NCBI GenBank assembly: GCA_032358255.1
Contig: JAULBX010002667.1
Span: forward strand, 1-64,000
DNA: 64,000 nucleotides
Direction: 5' to 3'
Source of the DNA: Heterotrichella gracilis
Taxonomy: Eukaryota; Sar; Xanthophyceae; Tribonematales; Xanthonemataceae
The translations under genes were made by a program, and so were the position numbers. Position 1 is the first letter of the stretch. The number at the start of each line of letters is the position of its first letter. Below are positions 12,324 through 25,400 of the stretch, in pieces. The notes beneath the pieces are model-generated. The model had not been told where the DNA came from and did not search any database. It was given only the letters and a program-made list of their open reading frames with translations.

Positions 12324-15300
12324 CTCCCCCCTGAGCAGCGCTCCTGGCGCACCAAAACACGCCTGGAATCAGAGCGCATCTGGAAACAGCTTGAGCAGGC
12401 AGTGAAAGAGCTGCCCCAGGAGCCAAGTGTTGCACAGACCATGCATGTGCTTGCACTGGTGGTGCGGTTCATGCATGAGGGACACGGCTGGAGTTCTGAA
12501 ACAAGCGATTGGCTTGCCAAAATGGTGACGTTGCAGGGTTTGGGGTCATTACAAACATTTCTATGGAAGTATCTAGCCTGCACACTGTACAGGTGCATCT
12601 CCTTGTGTGCAAAAACGGGACGCAAGCCAAATTAGCAGCTAGTACAGACAATGCCACAGTACAAAAACGCTATCGGGACTCATGCTTTCCCAGCACTTGA
12701 ATGTCAATATTGGGAACATGCACCTGCATCAAGTTGCACACCCACGCGGCAAGGAATGGGCCGAGATCACCTAAGTATGCCCAGTGATTCCTTGACAAGT
12801 AAAACCGATGTGCTTTAGGTGTATCTCCTGGCGCGGGATGACCAGGATCGCGCCGATGAGGTAGACAAAGCGAAGTGGACTCAGGTCGACTGGGCCCAGC
12901 AACCGCTGCGAGCAGTAGCCCGCCAGTGGGCGTGCTCAGTCCTGGCCAGGTGCCTGGATCCAACCCCGCCCTTGACAGTGAACCAGATGCTAGGTGGTAT
13001 GTTCACCTCGCGCATGTCGTCCCTGCAACACTTGATAGCTTGTTCAAAGTGATGGTGTGTTTATTCAACAATAAAGTTCACATGGGTCAAGATCTGATAA
13101 AGTGTGCCAAGTTTTCAAATCTGAAATTTGAAACTAGAAATTCTGGGTCAGAATGTACTTTACTTCGTGTGAAAAGTTACGCCATGGCTGGTGCAGAGAT
13201 CAAGCAGGTATGGGAGTACATTGAAGGGCTGTCCCGGGTGACTCCACTGCCCGCTGTTGAGCTCTATGGCGTCACATGGGACCAGGTGCGGTGTTGGGAA
13301 ACCCTTGTAGGGTGTTGGTGCCTCATGTCTTTTCCAAAGTGCTGGTGGGGCCACAGCTTGCAAGCATTCCCACGAACGGCTCTCCTCTCCCTCATTTACA
13401 CACCTGTGCGTTCAGAGATGACCAGGGTAAATAGGAAACTGATCCCAGTAGTGATTACACCGCTGCTAGCGGTGGGTGGGTAGGTGTGATCAGAGTCATC
13501 ACCGATGCTACGGTGGAAATCCTACCGATGCCCACCGCTGCGCCGCCAGGGAACCTTCAGCCTTCATTTTGCACTGGGCCAAGGGCCCACCGGCATGCTG
13601 AGAGCCATGCATTGCCGCCGCCAGTAAATTCTGCATTGGTACCGCATGCCTCTCACACGCCCCAGCTGCCACAAAGAGAACTCACCTTATCTCTCACCAC
13701 AGGTGTTGTGGGTGTCCTCAGAAGCATGCTTCAAAGGCGCCCGCCAGTGTGTCATCACCGATCCCTCTGCTCCCCAGCGCATGCTGGCTGCTGCACATGT
13801 CCTCATAAAGCTCCAGCCTTACAATGGCTTCAGCTGGTTTGCGGTGACCAAGGCGCAGGAATGCTGCAACATGCCAAAGGGTGCGCAGTTAGAATAGTTA
13901 TGTGGGTGGGTAGGTGTCTGTGAGTTGCTTGCCTCCTGAAACTGTGGTCATATCTGTGCTACATGCGCAGACAAACCTAGGCACCACTCAAACCCTTACT
14001 CAGTGTTATGGCCACATGTCTTTTGTGAGCCCATTAACCATTTTTTGCCATGTGCTCTCTAGTTAAATCATGTTATGGCCACATATCTTTTGTGAGCCCA
14101 TTAACCATTTTTTGCCATGTGCTTTCTAGTTAAATCATGTTATGGCCACATGTCTTTTGTGAGCCCATTAACAATGTTTTGCCATGCGCTCTCTAGTTAA
14201 ATCATGTTATGCGGTTCAAACCATGCATGCATCCATGTAAGTATTGCAAGACCACAGACTCCCTTCTAAGGGCGTGGGATTTCTGGTCGGGTTGCACTAC
14301 TGAATCCGATTTGGCAAACGCCACACAACCAGCTCTTGTTGACAGCCCTACACAAAACCATTGCTTAGGTTTCCATTTGGCTGCAGACAACTTGGCAACC
14401 CTGGATCAAGCCATTGCCGTGTGTGAGGCACCTGGGCATATGGATGAGGTGTACCTGTGCATATGCGTGTGGGAGGCGGTGCTGGGGATGGTCGTTGGCT
14501 ATGGGAAGGACACGGAACGATGGGTGGACCCTAAACCCTAGTGCATGGACCCTATACTCTGATAGCTCCTCACACAAGGAGGAAATGCGACTACATGACA
14601 TGTTGATGCAGGCAGTGTGTATTACGGTGGTGTAGTCCTTTCACCACCTGATTCTTAATGCAACCGCTGCTGATGCAGATTTGGCTGCCGTGTAAGACCT
14701 CATGGGCTACAATGTGTACCTGCATTAATTGAAAGTGCCACTTCCCCTGGTGCAGAAGCTCCGTGCCCTGATGCGCAAGGGGGATGAGGCCCTACGCGCA
14801 CTCAAGAAGCTGGGGAACGTGTTCGAGCGCCAGGTGTTCACCCGCCAGCGGGCGGTTGCTAGGCGCAAGTTGGCGGTGGTGGAGGCGCATGCGGGCATGC
14901 TGACGGGGCGGGGTTGGTTCATATGGGTTGCACCCTAGGTTTGCATGCAATGCAGTAGCATCCTGCGGCAGCAATTTGCCAGTTAGCAGGGAATGAGGCG
15001 GAATCAGGCTGTTAACGTTGAAGATTCCCAGGTTGGTATCAGAATCATGTGCAATCGACACCCTATTGGGCCCTGGGCCACAGCTTGACACACTCGTGCC
15101 CTTAGCACCCCCAAAGCTCAACCTCTGAACCAACGTTTTAACAGATATGGTCAGTTTCAAGGTTATATCCTGATAGTCATCCTGACTGACTATTCTTTCT
15201 CTGAGGGCTATGCATCATGCTGCTTTATGCAGCCTTTAGCATTGTTTCCTTCCCTTCTCCTGCCAGTGTCACATGCAACCTGCCAGATTAAAATGAACCC

Positions 15301-15651
15301 AAAAGATTATCTTCCCAAACCGGTTTGCCCAATGAGAAGGCCTTCTTGATTCGACTAAATATTGATATACAACCTCATTACTCGTCTCTCCTTGCAAACA
15401 GAAACTGTCGCAACTACAACACAATCTGCGAGGCCCTGGAACAAGCAGAGGCCTCAGCAATCCATGACTACAACCAGCAGATGGTGTGCGAGAACTGCCA
15501 TGACACCAGCTTGGGTGCGCGGCTGTGCAAGGGCTGCCGCCAGGTGCGCTACTGCAGCAAGGCGTGCCAGAAGGAGGACTGGCCAAGCCACAAGGGGGCG
15601 TGCAGGTCGGCACAGGCGGGCAAAGGGGAGACAGGGGAGGAGGGGCGCTAG
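12324..15651 (+). CDS. MYND zinc-finger protein, second gene (5' end unresolved)
   Basis: Exons that chain in phase are 12324-12524, 12819-12993, 13197-13285, 13703-13880, 14387-about 14490 and 14756-about 14912, followed by a terminal exon from about 15402 to the TAG ending at 15651. The final exon encodes a complete MYND finger (CENC, CKGC, RYCSKAC, W-x2-H-x3-C) and a short Gly/Glu tail. The upstream part is helical with many W, L and Q residues and matches no family I know. The gene lies 2.2 kb downstream of another gene with the same C-terminal layout on the same strand, which suggests an old tandem pair, though the bodies do not look alike. No convincing initiator ATG was found. The last junction (14912 to 15402) does not agree in phase with the obvious donor and acceptor, so one of them is wrong or an exon is missing. 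Confidence 0.65.
14004..14204. repeat. 67-bp tandem repeat, three copies
   Basis: A 67-base unit beginning TGTTATGGCCACAT starts at 14004, 14071 and 14138, and a truncated fourth copy begins at 14205. Copies differ by only a few bases. The array lies in an intron of the second MYND gene and contains no exon copy, unlike most repeats in this window. Confidence 0.9.
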
Positions 15652-16461
15652 CGTTGGAGGAGGGGAGGCGCATGGTTAGCAAGTGTATCTCTCAAATATT
15701 GTTCAAAGTCTATTGTTAAAGAGGGCTAATTGTGATTGCCAGTGCCTGGCGAGGAGGGCTTTTTCGACCTTTTCATGCGTCGCAAGTAAATCTCAGATGG
15801 CAAATCTTGACCCTTAGAAAGATGGCAGAATGCAATCCAGGGCAGAAATGCCTGCCATGCGACTGTAGCTGTGCCTTTGAAAGGGCAGCTGGCTGGTACT
15901 TGGTTTAAAAAAAACCCTTCGTAGCTAAGAGGGTATTCACATACGTACTTCCTGAGCTCCCAGGTCGCTCCCAGCTTTTTCTGGGAGCCCTCCCAGATCC
16001 CTCTGGTTTGGAATCTAGGCAGCATCATATTATGTTAGACTGGGTAGCATCATAAGTCCACTGCAAGGTTGTTTCAACCTTTTTTCAGAACCAGGAGCAC
16101 CTGCCTGGGCAAAAAGCCACCTTGCTCAAAAGTACCTGTAGGGACAGATACAAACCCACCCAAGCAGAAAGGCCACATTGTTGCTTCTGAAAAGACCTGA
16201 CCACTAATTCGCAAATACTGCACAAAGTCCTGGAAACAGGTTACCACCGCACAGTGGGGACGCATACAGCAGGCGACTAGGGATGTGCCGCTGCGGAACT
16301 GTGTCAAACCCTCTCTCCATCACGGTACGCCCTGCTAGGGAATCGCTTTCGAAGCGACAATCCTTCCCTTGAGAATTTCCCCCACATTCCCCATGCGCGT
16401 GCCAGGGGGGACTAGAATAGGACTAATCTGTCCCCCTGGCGATGCCACCCCTCCCTCCCCG
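15652..16461. other. Convergent intergenic region
   Basis: These 810 bases separate the 3' ends of a plus-strand and a minus-strand gene, so both 3' UTRs should lie here. I see no open frame of note on either strand, and no RNA gene or repeat. Confidence 0.5.
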
Positions 16462-19400
16462 TTATATAGACGGCGCTATCAGTGTGTCCCCCTTGAGGTG
16501 GGGCGCCAGGGGTAGCGCGCAGTACAGGCAGCGGGGGGCGCTGGGGGCTCCGGAGGGGGACGCGCAAGGGGGTGCGGTGTAGCACCTCTTGCATGCCACG
16601 CAGCTCCAAGGGGGAAAGGGGGGGGCGAGGAGGAGGGTGGCCCCGCAGCGGGTGAGGGTGATGGGGTTGCACTGCAGCATGAAAACCCTAGCTCAGGGTC
16701 TGGGGTTCCGGTAGATGAGTTCCTATTGGCGTGCTGTGAGTGATTTGGGTAAAGTGAAAGGTGGTGTGAGCCTACAGGATGATAGACCGTACTCTAAAAT
16801 GCAGAAGTGTGGGTTGGGAGGTATGGGCTGGCTTGCCAAACAGGAGTCTTTGCTGAAAGCTACTGGCGCTGCATGGGTGTCGACACATGCAGACCTTCCC
16901 CTCTCAAACCGTAGCATAGGGTCACAAAACGCAGGGGGTATTCACTCACCTCATCATCGCACGTCGCCCCGCTGGCACTGGCCACACCCCCGGGACCAGA
17001 TATGCCCACGGGGATGCCCATGAAACTCTCCCGCTGCAAAAATTCCTCCGGGGATCCCTGGACCGGCGGCTCCACCCCGTATTTTTGGTACACCCCCGCC
17101 GCCGCCTGGCGCAGGGCGGGCCACGCCCCGCCAGCGCCCGCATTGCCCACCACCCAATCCGCCATCAACAGCTCACTCAGCTGCACCTGGGCATCACCCA
17201 TATTAAAATCCAAATTCGAATTTGAGTTTGAATTTGAATTCAAATTTGCAGTTGCGTCTTGATTTGATGGGGGTCCATTGCCAAGCGCTGCTTTCACCCC
17301 CTTGGTGAGTGAGACTAGGATGTGGCGTTGAAGCAATGCCAGCTCGTTTCTGTCCAGGGCTTGTGACCATGCCTGGTGGGGTGGCGCTGTTTCCTCCCCT
17401 TGAGGTTGATCCTGTTCACCCCCTGTGGGAGCCCCCCCCTGCACCACAACCGGGGGGGAATTCAATGGGCCACATGTTTGCGGTCATGTTAATATATTTC
17501 TTAAAACATGAAGGTGTGAAATGACATAAAATTGGGTTGTGTCATGGTGAGAAGGCGGATGGTTGCCCAGTGAGTTCTCCTGGCAACAGCACACCCAAGC
17601 AGGCACAATGTCACAGCGTCACATGCATCACATGCATCACATGCTGTCCCTATCCCATAAACAAATGTCATAGCGTCACATGCATCACATGCTCTACCTA
17701 CCAATGTGATGCGTGTAATGCATGTGACTACACGCATCACATGCTCTCCCTATCCCCCAAACAAATGTCACACCGTCACACCCACTGCCCCTTTAAAACG
17801 TCTCTCCCCATCCCCCAACCACCACCCACCTGGTCCCCCTCCCCCCTGGGGTGCATCAGGTGGCGCAGGGCGGTAGCCAGCTGCAGCCCCCTCCACCCCC
17901 TCTCCTCATCAATACCACACCACCCCTGGGCAGCAGTGCCGGCGCCCAAGTGGTCCAGGGCACCTGTGGTGCTGGCTCCGCCCTCTAACGATTCCAGGAC
18001 CGCCTGCATGAAGCGATTGTATGCGATTACTGGTGATTACCGCACGCAGGATTGTAAGTGATCACCTTGTGGCCCGCCCTCTGATTACTCCAGCACCGCC
18101 TGCGAGAAGCGATTGCATGAGATCACATGCAATCACCATACAATCACATGACCTAATTATCAAAGTACTCTATCCTGTGTCAACAATCAAGCATGAACAA
18201 CACAAGAATCTCCTTAAAGAGTCTCAATGGCAGACCCCTTCCAATCCTTCCCTCACAAACCAGAACGTCAACAACCAATCCCCACACAACGCACCGCCAG
18301 ATTCCCACTTCCCGCCGGCGCCCCCCGCAGCATCCCCACCAAATCGGCCACCGCAGCCGCAGGGGGGGCGGTGCAGGATGCCACACCATTGGCGAGGGCC
18401 AGGCAGGTGGCAGTGGTGGTGGTGGTGGTGGCGGCGGTGGTGGTTCCGCCTGGCGGTGGGGGGTCCAGGGGGTTGCGGTAGATGTGGAGGGTGGTGGGGG
18501 TGGTGCGCTCCCACGTCTGGAGGGTGCTGTGGGTGGGGGTGCGGGTGGGTGGGGGTTAGTTCACAGCTTGGTAGCTAGGGTTTTGCAAGCATAAGGCAGC
18601 GTGATGGTGCAAGCAGCAGGGTCTTGCACAGGGATGCGGGTACTGTTCTCACACAATCCATATTTTCACAGCAATCTAGATCACCTTTTATACATTAAAT
18701 CCCAGTTTCTACTTACCGCGTGTGATGCCCCCAAGCAGGTTGAGAAGCCCTCAGGAACGCAGTGCACAGCCCGGTCACCGAGCTGGCCAGGCCATACGGC
18801 GAGCACCCCGCGAATTTCGCGCTCTCCGCCACATTTCCCAGCGCCTCAGGGGGCCCCTCCGGCCCACATCTCCACATTTTGAAGGCTCCGGAGGTGTCGG
18901 CGGTGGTCAAAATGGGCACCGGGCCCCAGCCCCCCAGCAAAATGTGCGTGATTGAGAGGGCCTGGTGGGCCCTGGGGAGGGTGGTGGTTCCCCCCGCGGC
19001 CAGGATTTGGGCGAATGTGTGGGTGGGGGGGAGGGCAGGGGTGCAAAAGTGGACCGCCACCCCTGCTGCCTTGCCTGCAGCGATGTGGAGCGCGGAATGG
19101 CCTGCATTTGTCCAAAGAGGATGTCCTTACGCTGCTTGGTTACAGTAACAGCATGACACCTGCTCATCAAAGCAATGCATTGCACCGTGGTCACATTGCT
19201 GAAATGCATGCATTGAGCTAAGCAACACACCCATGCAAGCGGGTGGAAACGGATGTTTGTGAACGTACCGGGGAGGGACGCATCACCCCCTTGCGCCCAT
19301 TTCACAGTCAGGCAGTGCACGGGGCGCAAATCCGGGGGGTGCACATTCCCCACAAATTTCATCCGCATTTCACCCCCTGCACCCTCCGCCACCACCGCCC

Positions 19401-22400
19401 CCGCCTCCCCCGCCCACAGCCGCACCCCCCCATCCGCACCCCCCACAACCAGACCCAGGCTATGGGAGGGGCCGAGGGGGTGCCACGTGGCGGGTGGGCC
19501 CAGGGGGGCGGTGGGGGTGAAAGCAAGGGAGGTGACGTGGGAGGAGCAAACGGGGAGTTTGCCGATCTGCGGGAGAAGGAAGAGCCCAGGATTAGGGTTT
19601 AGGGTTTGGACAGCGCACTATGACATGCACTAAAACTCTCGCTCGAAACGAGATTGGCAGTCAAACCGTTGCAGAGAACTCCAGTGGGCTTTTCATCATC
19701 ACTGTGGCATCCAGTTCTGGCCAACAAACGCCACTACACCAAACACAACCCTAAACCCTAAACATGACCACAATGGACCATGCTCAGCGCAGACACCATA
19801 CACATAACCGGTGACTGCAATATCAAATGTAGACTTCGAAAGTGGGCACTTTTGTATGTGTAACAGTACCCACCAGTTCCAGCGCCACCTCCCCCTCGCC
19901 AGGTGTCATGCTGTAGGTGGCCGGCAGGCGGTGGCGCCACAGCCACACCCAGCCACCCTTGCACCCCAGCGCAAGAACACACACCCCACCACCACCACCC
20001 TCCACAGCCACCACCGGCGACCAAGCCACCTGCGCAGCCAAGGGGGGTATGTGGATGATCGGTCCCAGATTGAGGGGGAGTTAGGTCCCTGCATGCACAT
20101 TTAAGGTTCTGATTTTGATTCAGGGCGAACCAGGAGGTGTATGTCAATGGTGGAGAATTTGCTGAGATGAGTCAACATGAATTCCCAAGTCAACACCCTC
20201 CACATCATTTTGCCTTTGCGCCGGAGAATCAACAACTTGAGTCCCCTAAAATTGACCCTAAAAAGCAGAATTCCAAGCACCGAACTGAAGTGCTGACGCC
20301 ATCGCCACTCGCCTCGTAAACTCCCGTGGAATCACATTCTGGTATTGCGACAGCACCGCCGCAGTCACCGCATTTAGCAGTGTTTGAGCCCTAAACCCTA
20401 AACCCTACAAGCAAAATTTCCAGCGATGTGCCCGCCCCACCCGCAAACCCTAAACTCTGGACCCTAAACACCCAGATCTGCGCACCCACCTGCAGTGCCG
20501 ACGTCATCGCCACCCGCCTCATAAACTCACGTGGCGTCACCTTTTGGTATTGCGACAGCACCGCCGCAGTCACCGCCCGCCGCCTGGTGGCCTTGGGGTG
20601 GTCGCGGTTGGAGCGGGGGGGGCGCAGGGTCTGGGAGGGGAGGTCGGGGGAAGGGGCGCGGGTGCGGGCACGGGGGGTGCCTGCGTTGGAGTGGGTTCAA
20701 GGGTGGGGATTGGGGTGTTGGGTGTTGGGGGTGTTGGGTGATTTAGGGGTAGGGTAAGCTGTTGCTGTCTAGGATGCTGGGTTGGCTGTACTAGTGGTGG
20801 TTGAGCGGAAGCGGATGCCAGAGTTTGATATGTGTGGTAGTGGGTGTGCGTGTGGCATGCCACCAGCCACTTGCTAAGCCTAGGGTTCCCTTGTGATGCT
20901 CCGGGTGAATACCCTGACGAGGGTGCACAACCGGTGTTCACCCTTGCCAAAACTCTCAACCCCAAACCCTTCCGCACCGGTTTTCCCCCTTGGCAGGGAT
21001 TTCGACGAACTGAACTGAAGCCAATTGTGGTTTGGCCAGGATGATTACCTTTTGAGGACTTTGCACTTGGTACAATCGCCTTGGGGGGTTGCAGCAGTGC
21101 GTGCCTGACCAGCGCCTTCCCCTCCCTCACAAATTCCTTCCAGCTCACCCCCCACCCCTCCAGCTGGCTCTCATACACATGCACCTGTGGGGAGTGGTGT
21201 AGGGGTTTCAGGAGGGTTTTGCGAGGGCTTTAGGGACAGTGAGAGTGGCTTGAGGCCGTGAAGGGTTTAGTGTTTAGGGTTTTGGGTTTCAGGTGGGGCT
21301 GTTGAGGACGGGCTTGTCGGCAGCCTTCTGTGTGTTTCCAGCAATCAGTATATGCATAGGGTTTTGCTAGGGTTCTGAGCAAGCAGTGTGTGCATAGGGG
21401 TTTGGTAGGGTTTTGAGCAAGCAGTGCATGCATAGGGTTTTGCTAGGGTTTTGAGCAAGCAGTGCGTACACAGGATTTTGCTAGGGTTGTGAGCAAGCAG
21501 TGTGTGCATAGGGTTTTGCTAGGGTTTTGAAAGGAAGGCACAGCAAGCGGGCGCGGCTCCACACATCAGAGCACCAAATCCCTTCCACTAGGGTTTCGTG
21601 TCAAAGTCTTTGTGCGCAATCCCGCTCTGACCTGTTGCACTGGGCCCGTATTCGGTGTAGGGTTTTGGTGGATGGGGTTTAGGGTTTTTCGCGTACCATT
21701 TCCGCCCTGACTTGCTCCGCGATTATTGCATCCACCCCTTGTAGATGCTGGCCCTTGCTGTACTTGTGGAGGGCAGATGGGGGGACCTGAGGGGAGGAAA
21801 ACCCACTCCGCTCAGGTCCTATACATAAATATGAAAGAACACAATGCACAACGCATAAAAAGCATGTAGCTGTGAACGATCAAGGCTGTCAAGGTCTCCT
21901 CATTAGTGAGAGAAGACTCAAACCATGCGCAGTTCAAACATAACCTAGAACTGCAGATCAAACCCTTGGATAGTAGAACAACACCCTGATCAAAGGGCAA
22001 GGGTTTGTCTAGGGTGCCCTAACACGAGCACCAAACCCTAGGGTAGGGTTTCCCCACCTGGCGCCTCAGGTTCCTGAACCTCTCCAGGTATACCCTGGCT
22101 AGGGTTCTGAGAGCTACGGCAGGGGTTTCAAAGTCTATGTCGAGTAGTTCCTCCCCATCGGTGAGCTCAAGGGGGGTGAAGTCCTCTGGAACCACATACG
22201 GTTCAACATCCCCCTTCCTGGCGGTCTTGCCTGCACCGTGCAAAAATCACTTTGATTACATGCTCGTGTATTCAACAATTACATTACAATCACTAATTAG
22301 TTGCAATGCTGATGTATCTTGTGCTACCCAAGAGGTTTGAACCCTTGAGGGCGTTGCGGGACCCTGGTGGCTCCGTTTCCGTGGTGGCTCGCTTTCATGC

Positions 22401-25400
22401 ACCAGTAGGACGCGAATTTGGTTGAATATGGTGTGATTTATTAGGCAATTATTAGCACTAAGTGGATGCCAGTGGGCTCCTCATTCCCCTTGATGGTGGC
22501 TTGTCTGCATCATGTAAACCTGGCCTTGGTATATTATTAGCACTAACGGGATGCGACATACTGTTGATGGATATGCACTCCCAGCAACACATCCATATTA
22601 GCACCCACTGTGGTGTGAGTTGTCCTCATCCTGTGAGAATCAGTGAACGTGGAATACGACCCATTAGATATGAATTGATACCCTTCCTACCCTTGCTTCA
22701 TTTTCTCCCATCTCCCCTCACCTCCCCCCCCTCCTCCCCCCTCCCCTTGCTCCCCCAGCACATCCATCACCACCCGCAGGCAGTCCTCGCGCCAGGTGTC
22801 ATACCCTAGGGTTTGCAGCTGGTCACCGTACTCCCCCTCCTGCACAGGACATGACACCACCCCCTTGGTACAACGGATGGGTTTGGGGTTTAGACGTACA
22901 CATTCTGCGCGGTTTACTGCTTAGGGTTTACTCTTAGGGTTTTCACAAGGTCCTGCTAGTGCTGCCAACAGGGTACAGGTGTCCAGGTTAACCCTGTAGG
23001 GTTAAGTCTTTGTGGGCGTTTTTCCTGCCGCACCAGCCCTCCCATGAGGGTGCATGACAAGGGTTTAAACCCTTTAGGGTTTAGGTTGCTCGCCATTTTC
23101 AGCTTCAATTGTGCTGTCATAAGGATACAGGACAAGGGTTTAAGCCTTCAGGGTTTAGGGTTTAGTGTGCTCACCATATCCAGCTCCACCTGTGCAGCCA
23201 GGGCATCGTCAGGGGGGAGTAGGGTACTTGCATCCTGGTACCTGGGGAGGTCATCTGCAGGCACCTGCACCAGCATCACAGGTGGCATGTGAGTGGTCAG
23301 GCAATACCATTTTGTGCCCTACACACAAGGCCGCACACCCTTTTTCCTACACACAAGGCCGCACACACTGATTCCTTTTGAATGATCAATTGGACCAGCA
23401 GCCCATCCTACCCCATCCTATTGCATGCAATGACATTGGATCGACTCAGAATTTACGATCCAACTGTCCAGAGCACTGTGAACATTCTGCCCCCACCCGC
23501 CCCCACCTTCAACCCCCCATCCGCCACACACACACACACACACCTGTGACCGCATGGCAAGGAAGCGCTCCAAAAACAGCCCAGGAAAGTCATCTACATC
23601 AAGCTGTACCCCCTCCGAACCCATTTCCTCCCCATTCTCTTCACCCCCTGCACCCCTTTCCTCCCCTTGCTCCATTTCCTCCCCTTCCACTTCGCCACCT
23701 GCCCTTCTTTCCTCCCCTTGGTGCATCTCCTCCCCATCATTTTCCTGAATTGCACCCCTTTCCTCCCCTTGGGGCCTGTCGAGTTGCCCCCTTGCAGCTG
23801 CCTGCTGCTGGCTGAGGAGGTGGCTGGCTTGGCGCAGGGGCAGGGGCTGCAGGGGGTTTAAGAAGGGTTTTGAGTAGAGTTTTGGGGTCTTGTGTAGGGT
23901 TTTGAAGAGCACATGGGGTCGAAGATGCGGGGGGTTACCTAGCAAGCGAACTACTTATGTAATAAGCATGCACTGCAGCTAAAATAGTATGCCATGTCAT
24001 CAACCTATTTAGGATTTAGAGTTGTGTAGGGTATTTAGAGAATACCTCTGCCATTGCCTCCCTCCCCCATGGCCTTAGGGTTTCGGTTTCGGGTTTTGGG
24101 TTTTGTTGGGCTCTGCCATTGCCTCCCTCCTAAGATGGCCATTGGGGTTTGATTTGGGGTTACCCACCTCTGCCATGGCCTCCTTCCCCATGGGCGCCGC
24201 CAGCACCAGCCGCGCCCCCCTCCCCTGCACCACGGCCCCCCCACTCCTCCCCCCTCCCCTCCCCCCCCCAAGGTAGTTGAACCCCGGCCGCTTCCCCCGC
24301 TGCGCAAGGGGTGGGGGCGGAGGGTCCTCCCCTTTCTCCTTTTTGTAATACTCCACTTGCGCTGCCTTGATGAGCTTGTGTGCTGCTGGGCGGATGGTGT
24401 CCATGCTGACCGCCAGGGCCAGGATTTGGGGCCCAAATACGCGGTACTGGGGGGCCAAGGGGGAAAATACGTAAGTATGTGCCCCATGCTCCGGTCTCCT
24501 TACTTGATGATGCAGGCTCATTGGTAAATATTCCACCTAGTTTACTTCGTATCTCTCAAACAAATCATGTGCAATGCATGCAACCGTAACCAGGGTACTA
24601 TGACTATCCAAACAACTATGCTGATCTGATTGCTTTTAACTCCTATACTTTATCACCCTTGATTGCATGTCACCAAGGGGTGCAATGTGCCCCTACCAGG
24701 TGCGCCACCGCCCTCCGGAATGTCTCGGATTCCACCACATCGCAGCGCGCGGTGCCCCCCAGCAATGCGGCGCATCTGGGGTCTGATGCAGTCAGAAGGG
24801 TCATATACCTGGGGGCCAAAATCACACACAGGGTCACATACGATATTCCTGGAAAGGGTCATGTACGGAAAACCACGGGCCAAATACGATGGTAAACAAG
24901 ACCAAAAATCCAGTGTCCTTATGACTCTCGTCAACCCCAATTGGGCAATACGAGTAGACATCCGGACCAGATTTGGGCCTCATTTCTGGGCACCACAAAC
25001 CCTCAGCAAGGGTTTCTTTCCTGCCAAGCCTCCTCCCAACATCCCCCCAACACCCACTCTCACCCACCTCTGGCAAAGCGCCGCGGGCAGCATGCCTTGT
25101 GCTGAGTCAGCGCTCGCCAGGTCAGCACTGGGAAACTACCACCGCGCACCATCACGCGCTGCAGAGCCTCTTACAACGCAACCACACACCCATGCCGCCA
25201 ACCCCGCACACCACCCCATCTCCCCCACCCACCCACCTCTGGCAGAGCGCAGCAAAAGGAAGAGTGTCCTGTGCTGAGTCAGCGCTTGCCAGGTCAGCAC
25301 CGGGGAAGCATCACCACGCACCCCCAGGCGCTGCAGCACATGTGACCGCCTCCCCAGCATAGCCCTACACCCATGCCGCTACACCCACTATACTCCCACC

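Noticed and set aside
13990-14215. 67-bp array as a CRISPR
   Set aside because: Repeats are adjacent without spacers and lie in a eukaryotic intron.
18224-18594. Gly-, Val- and His-rich frames on both strands
   Set aside because: They are products of a GGT/ACC simple repeat within the TFIIIC-like gene; only the frame with ATCLALANGVASC fits the neighbouring exons.
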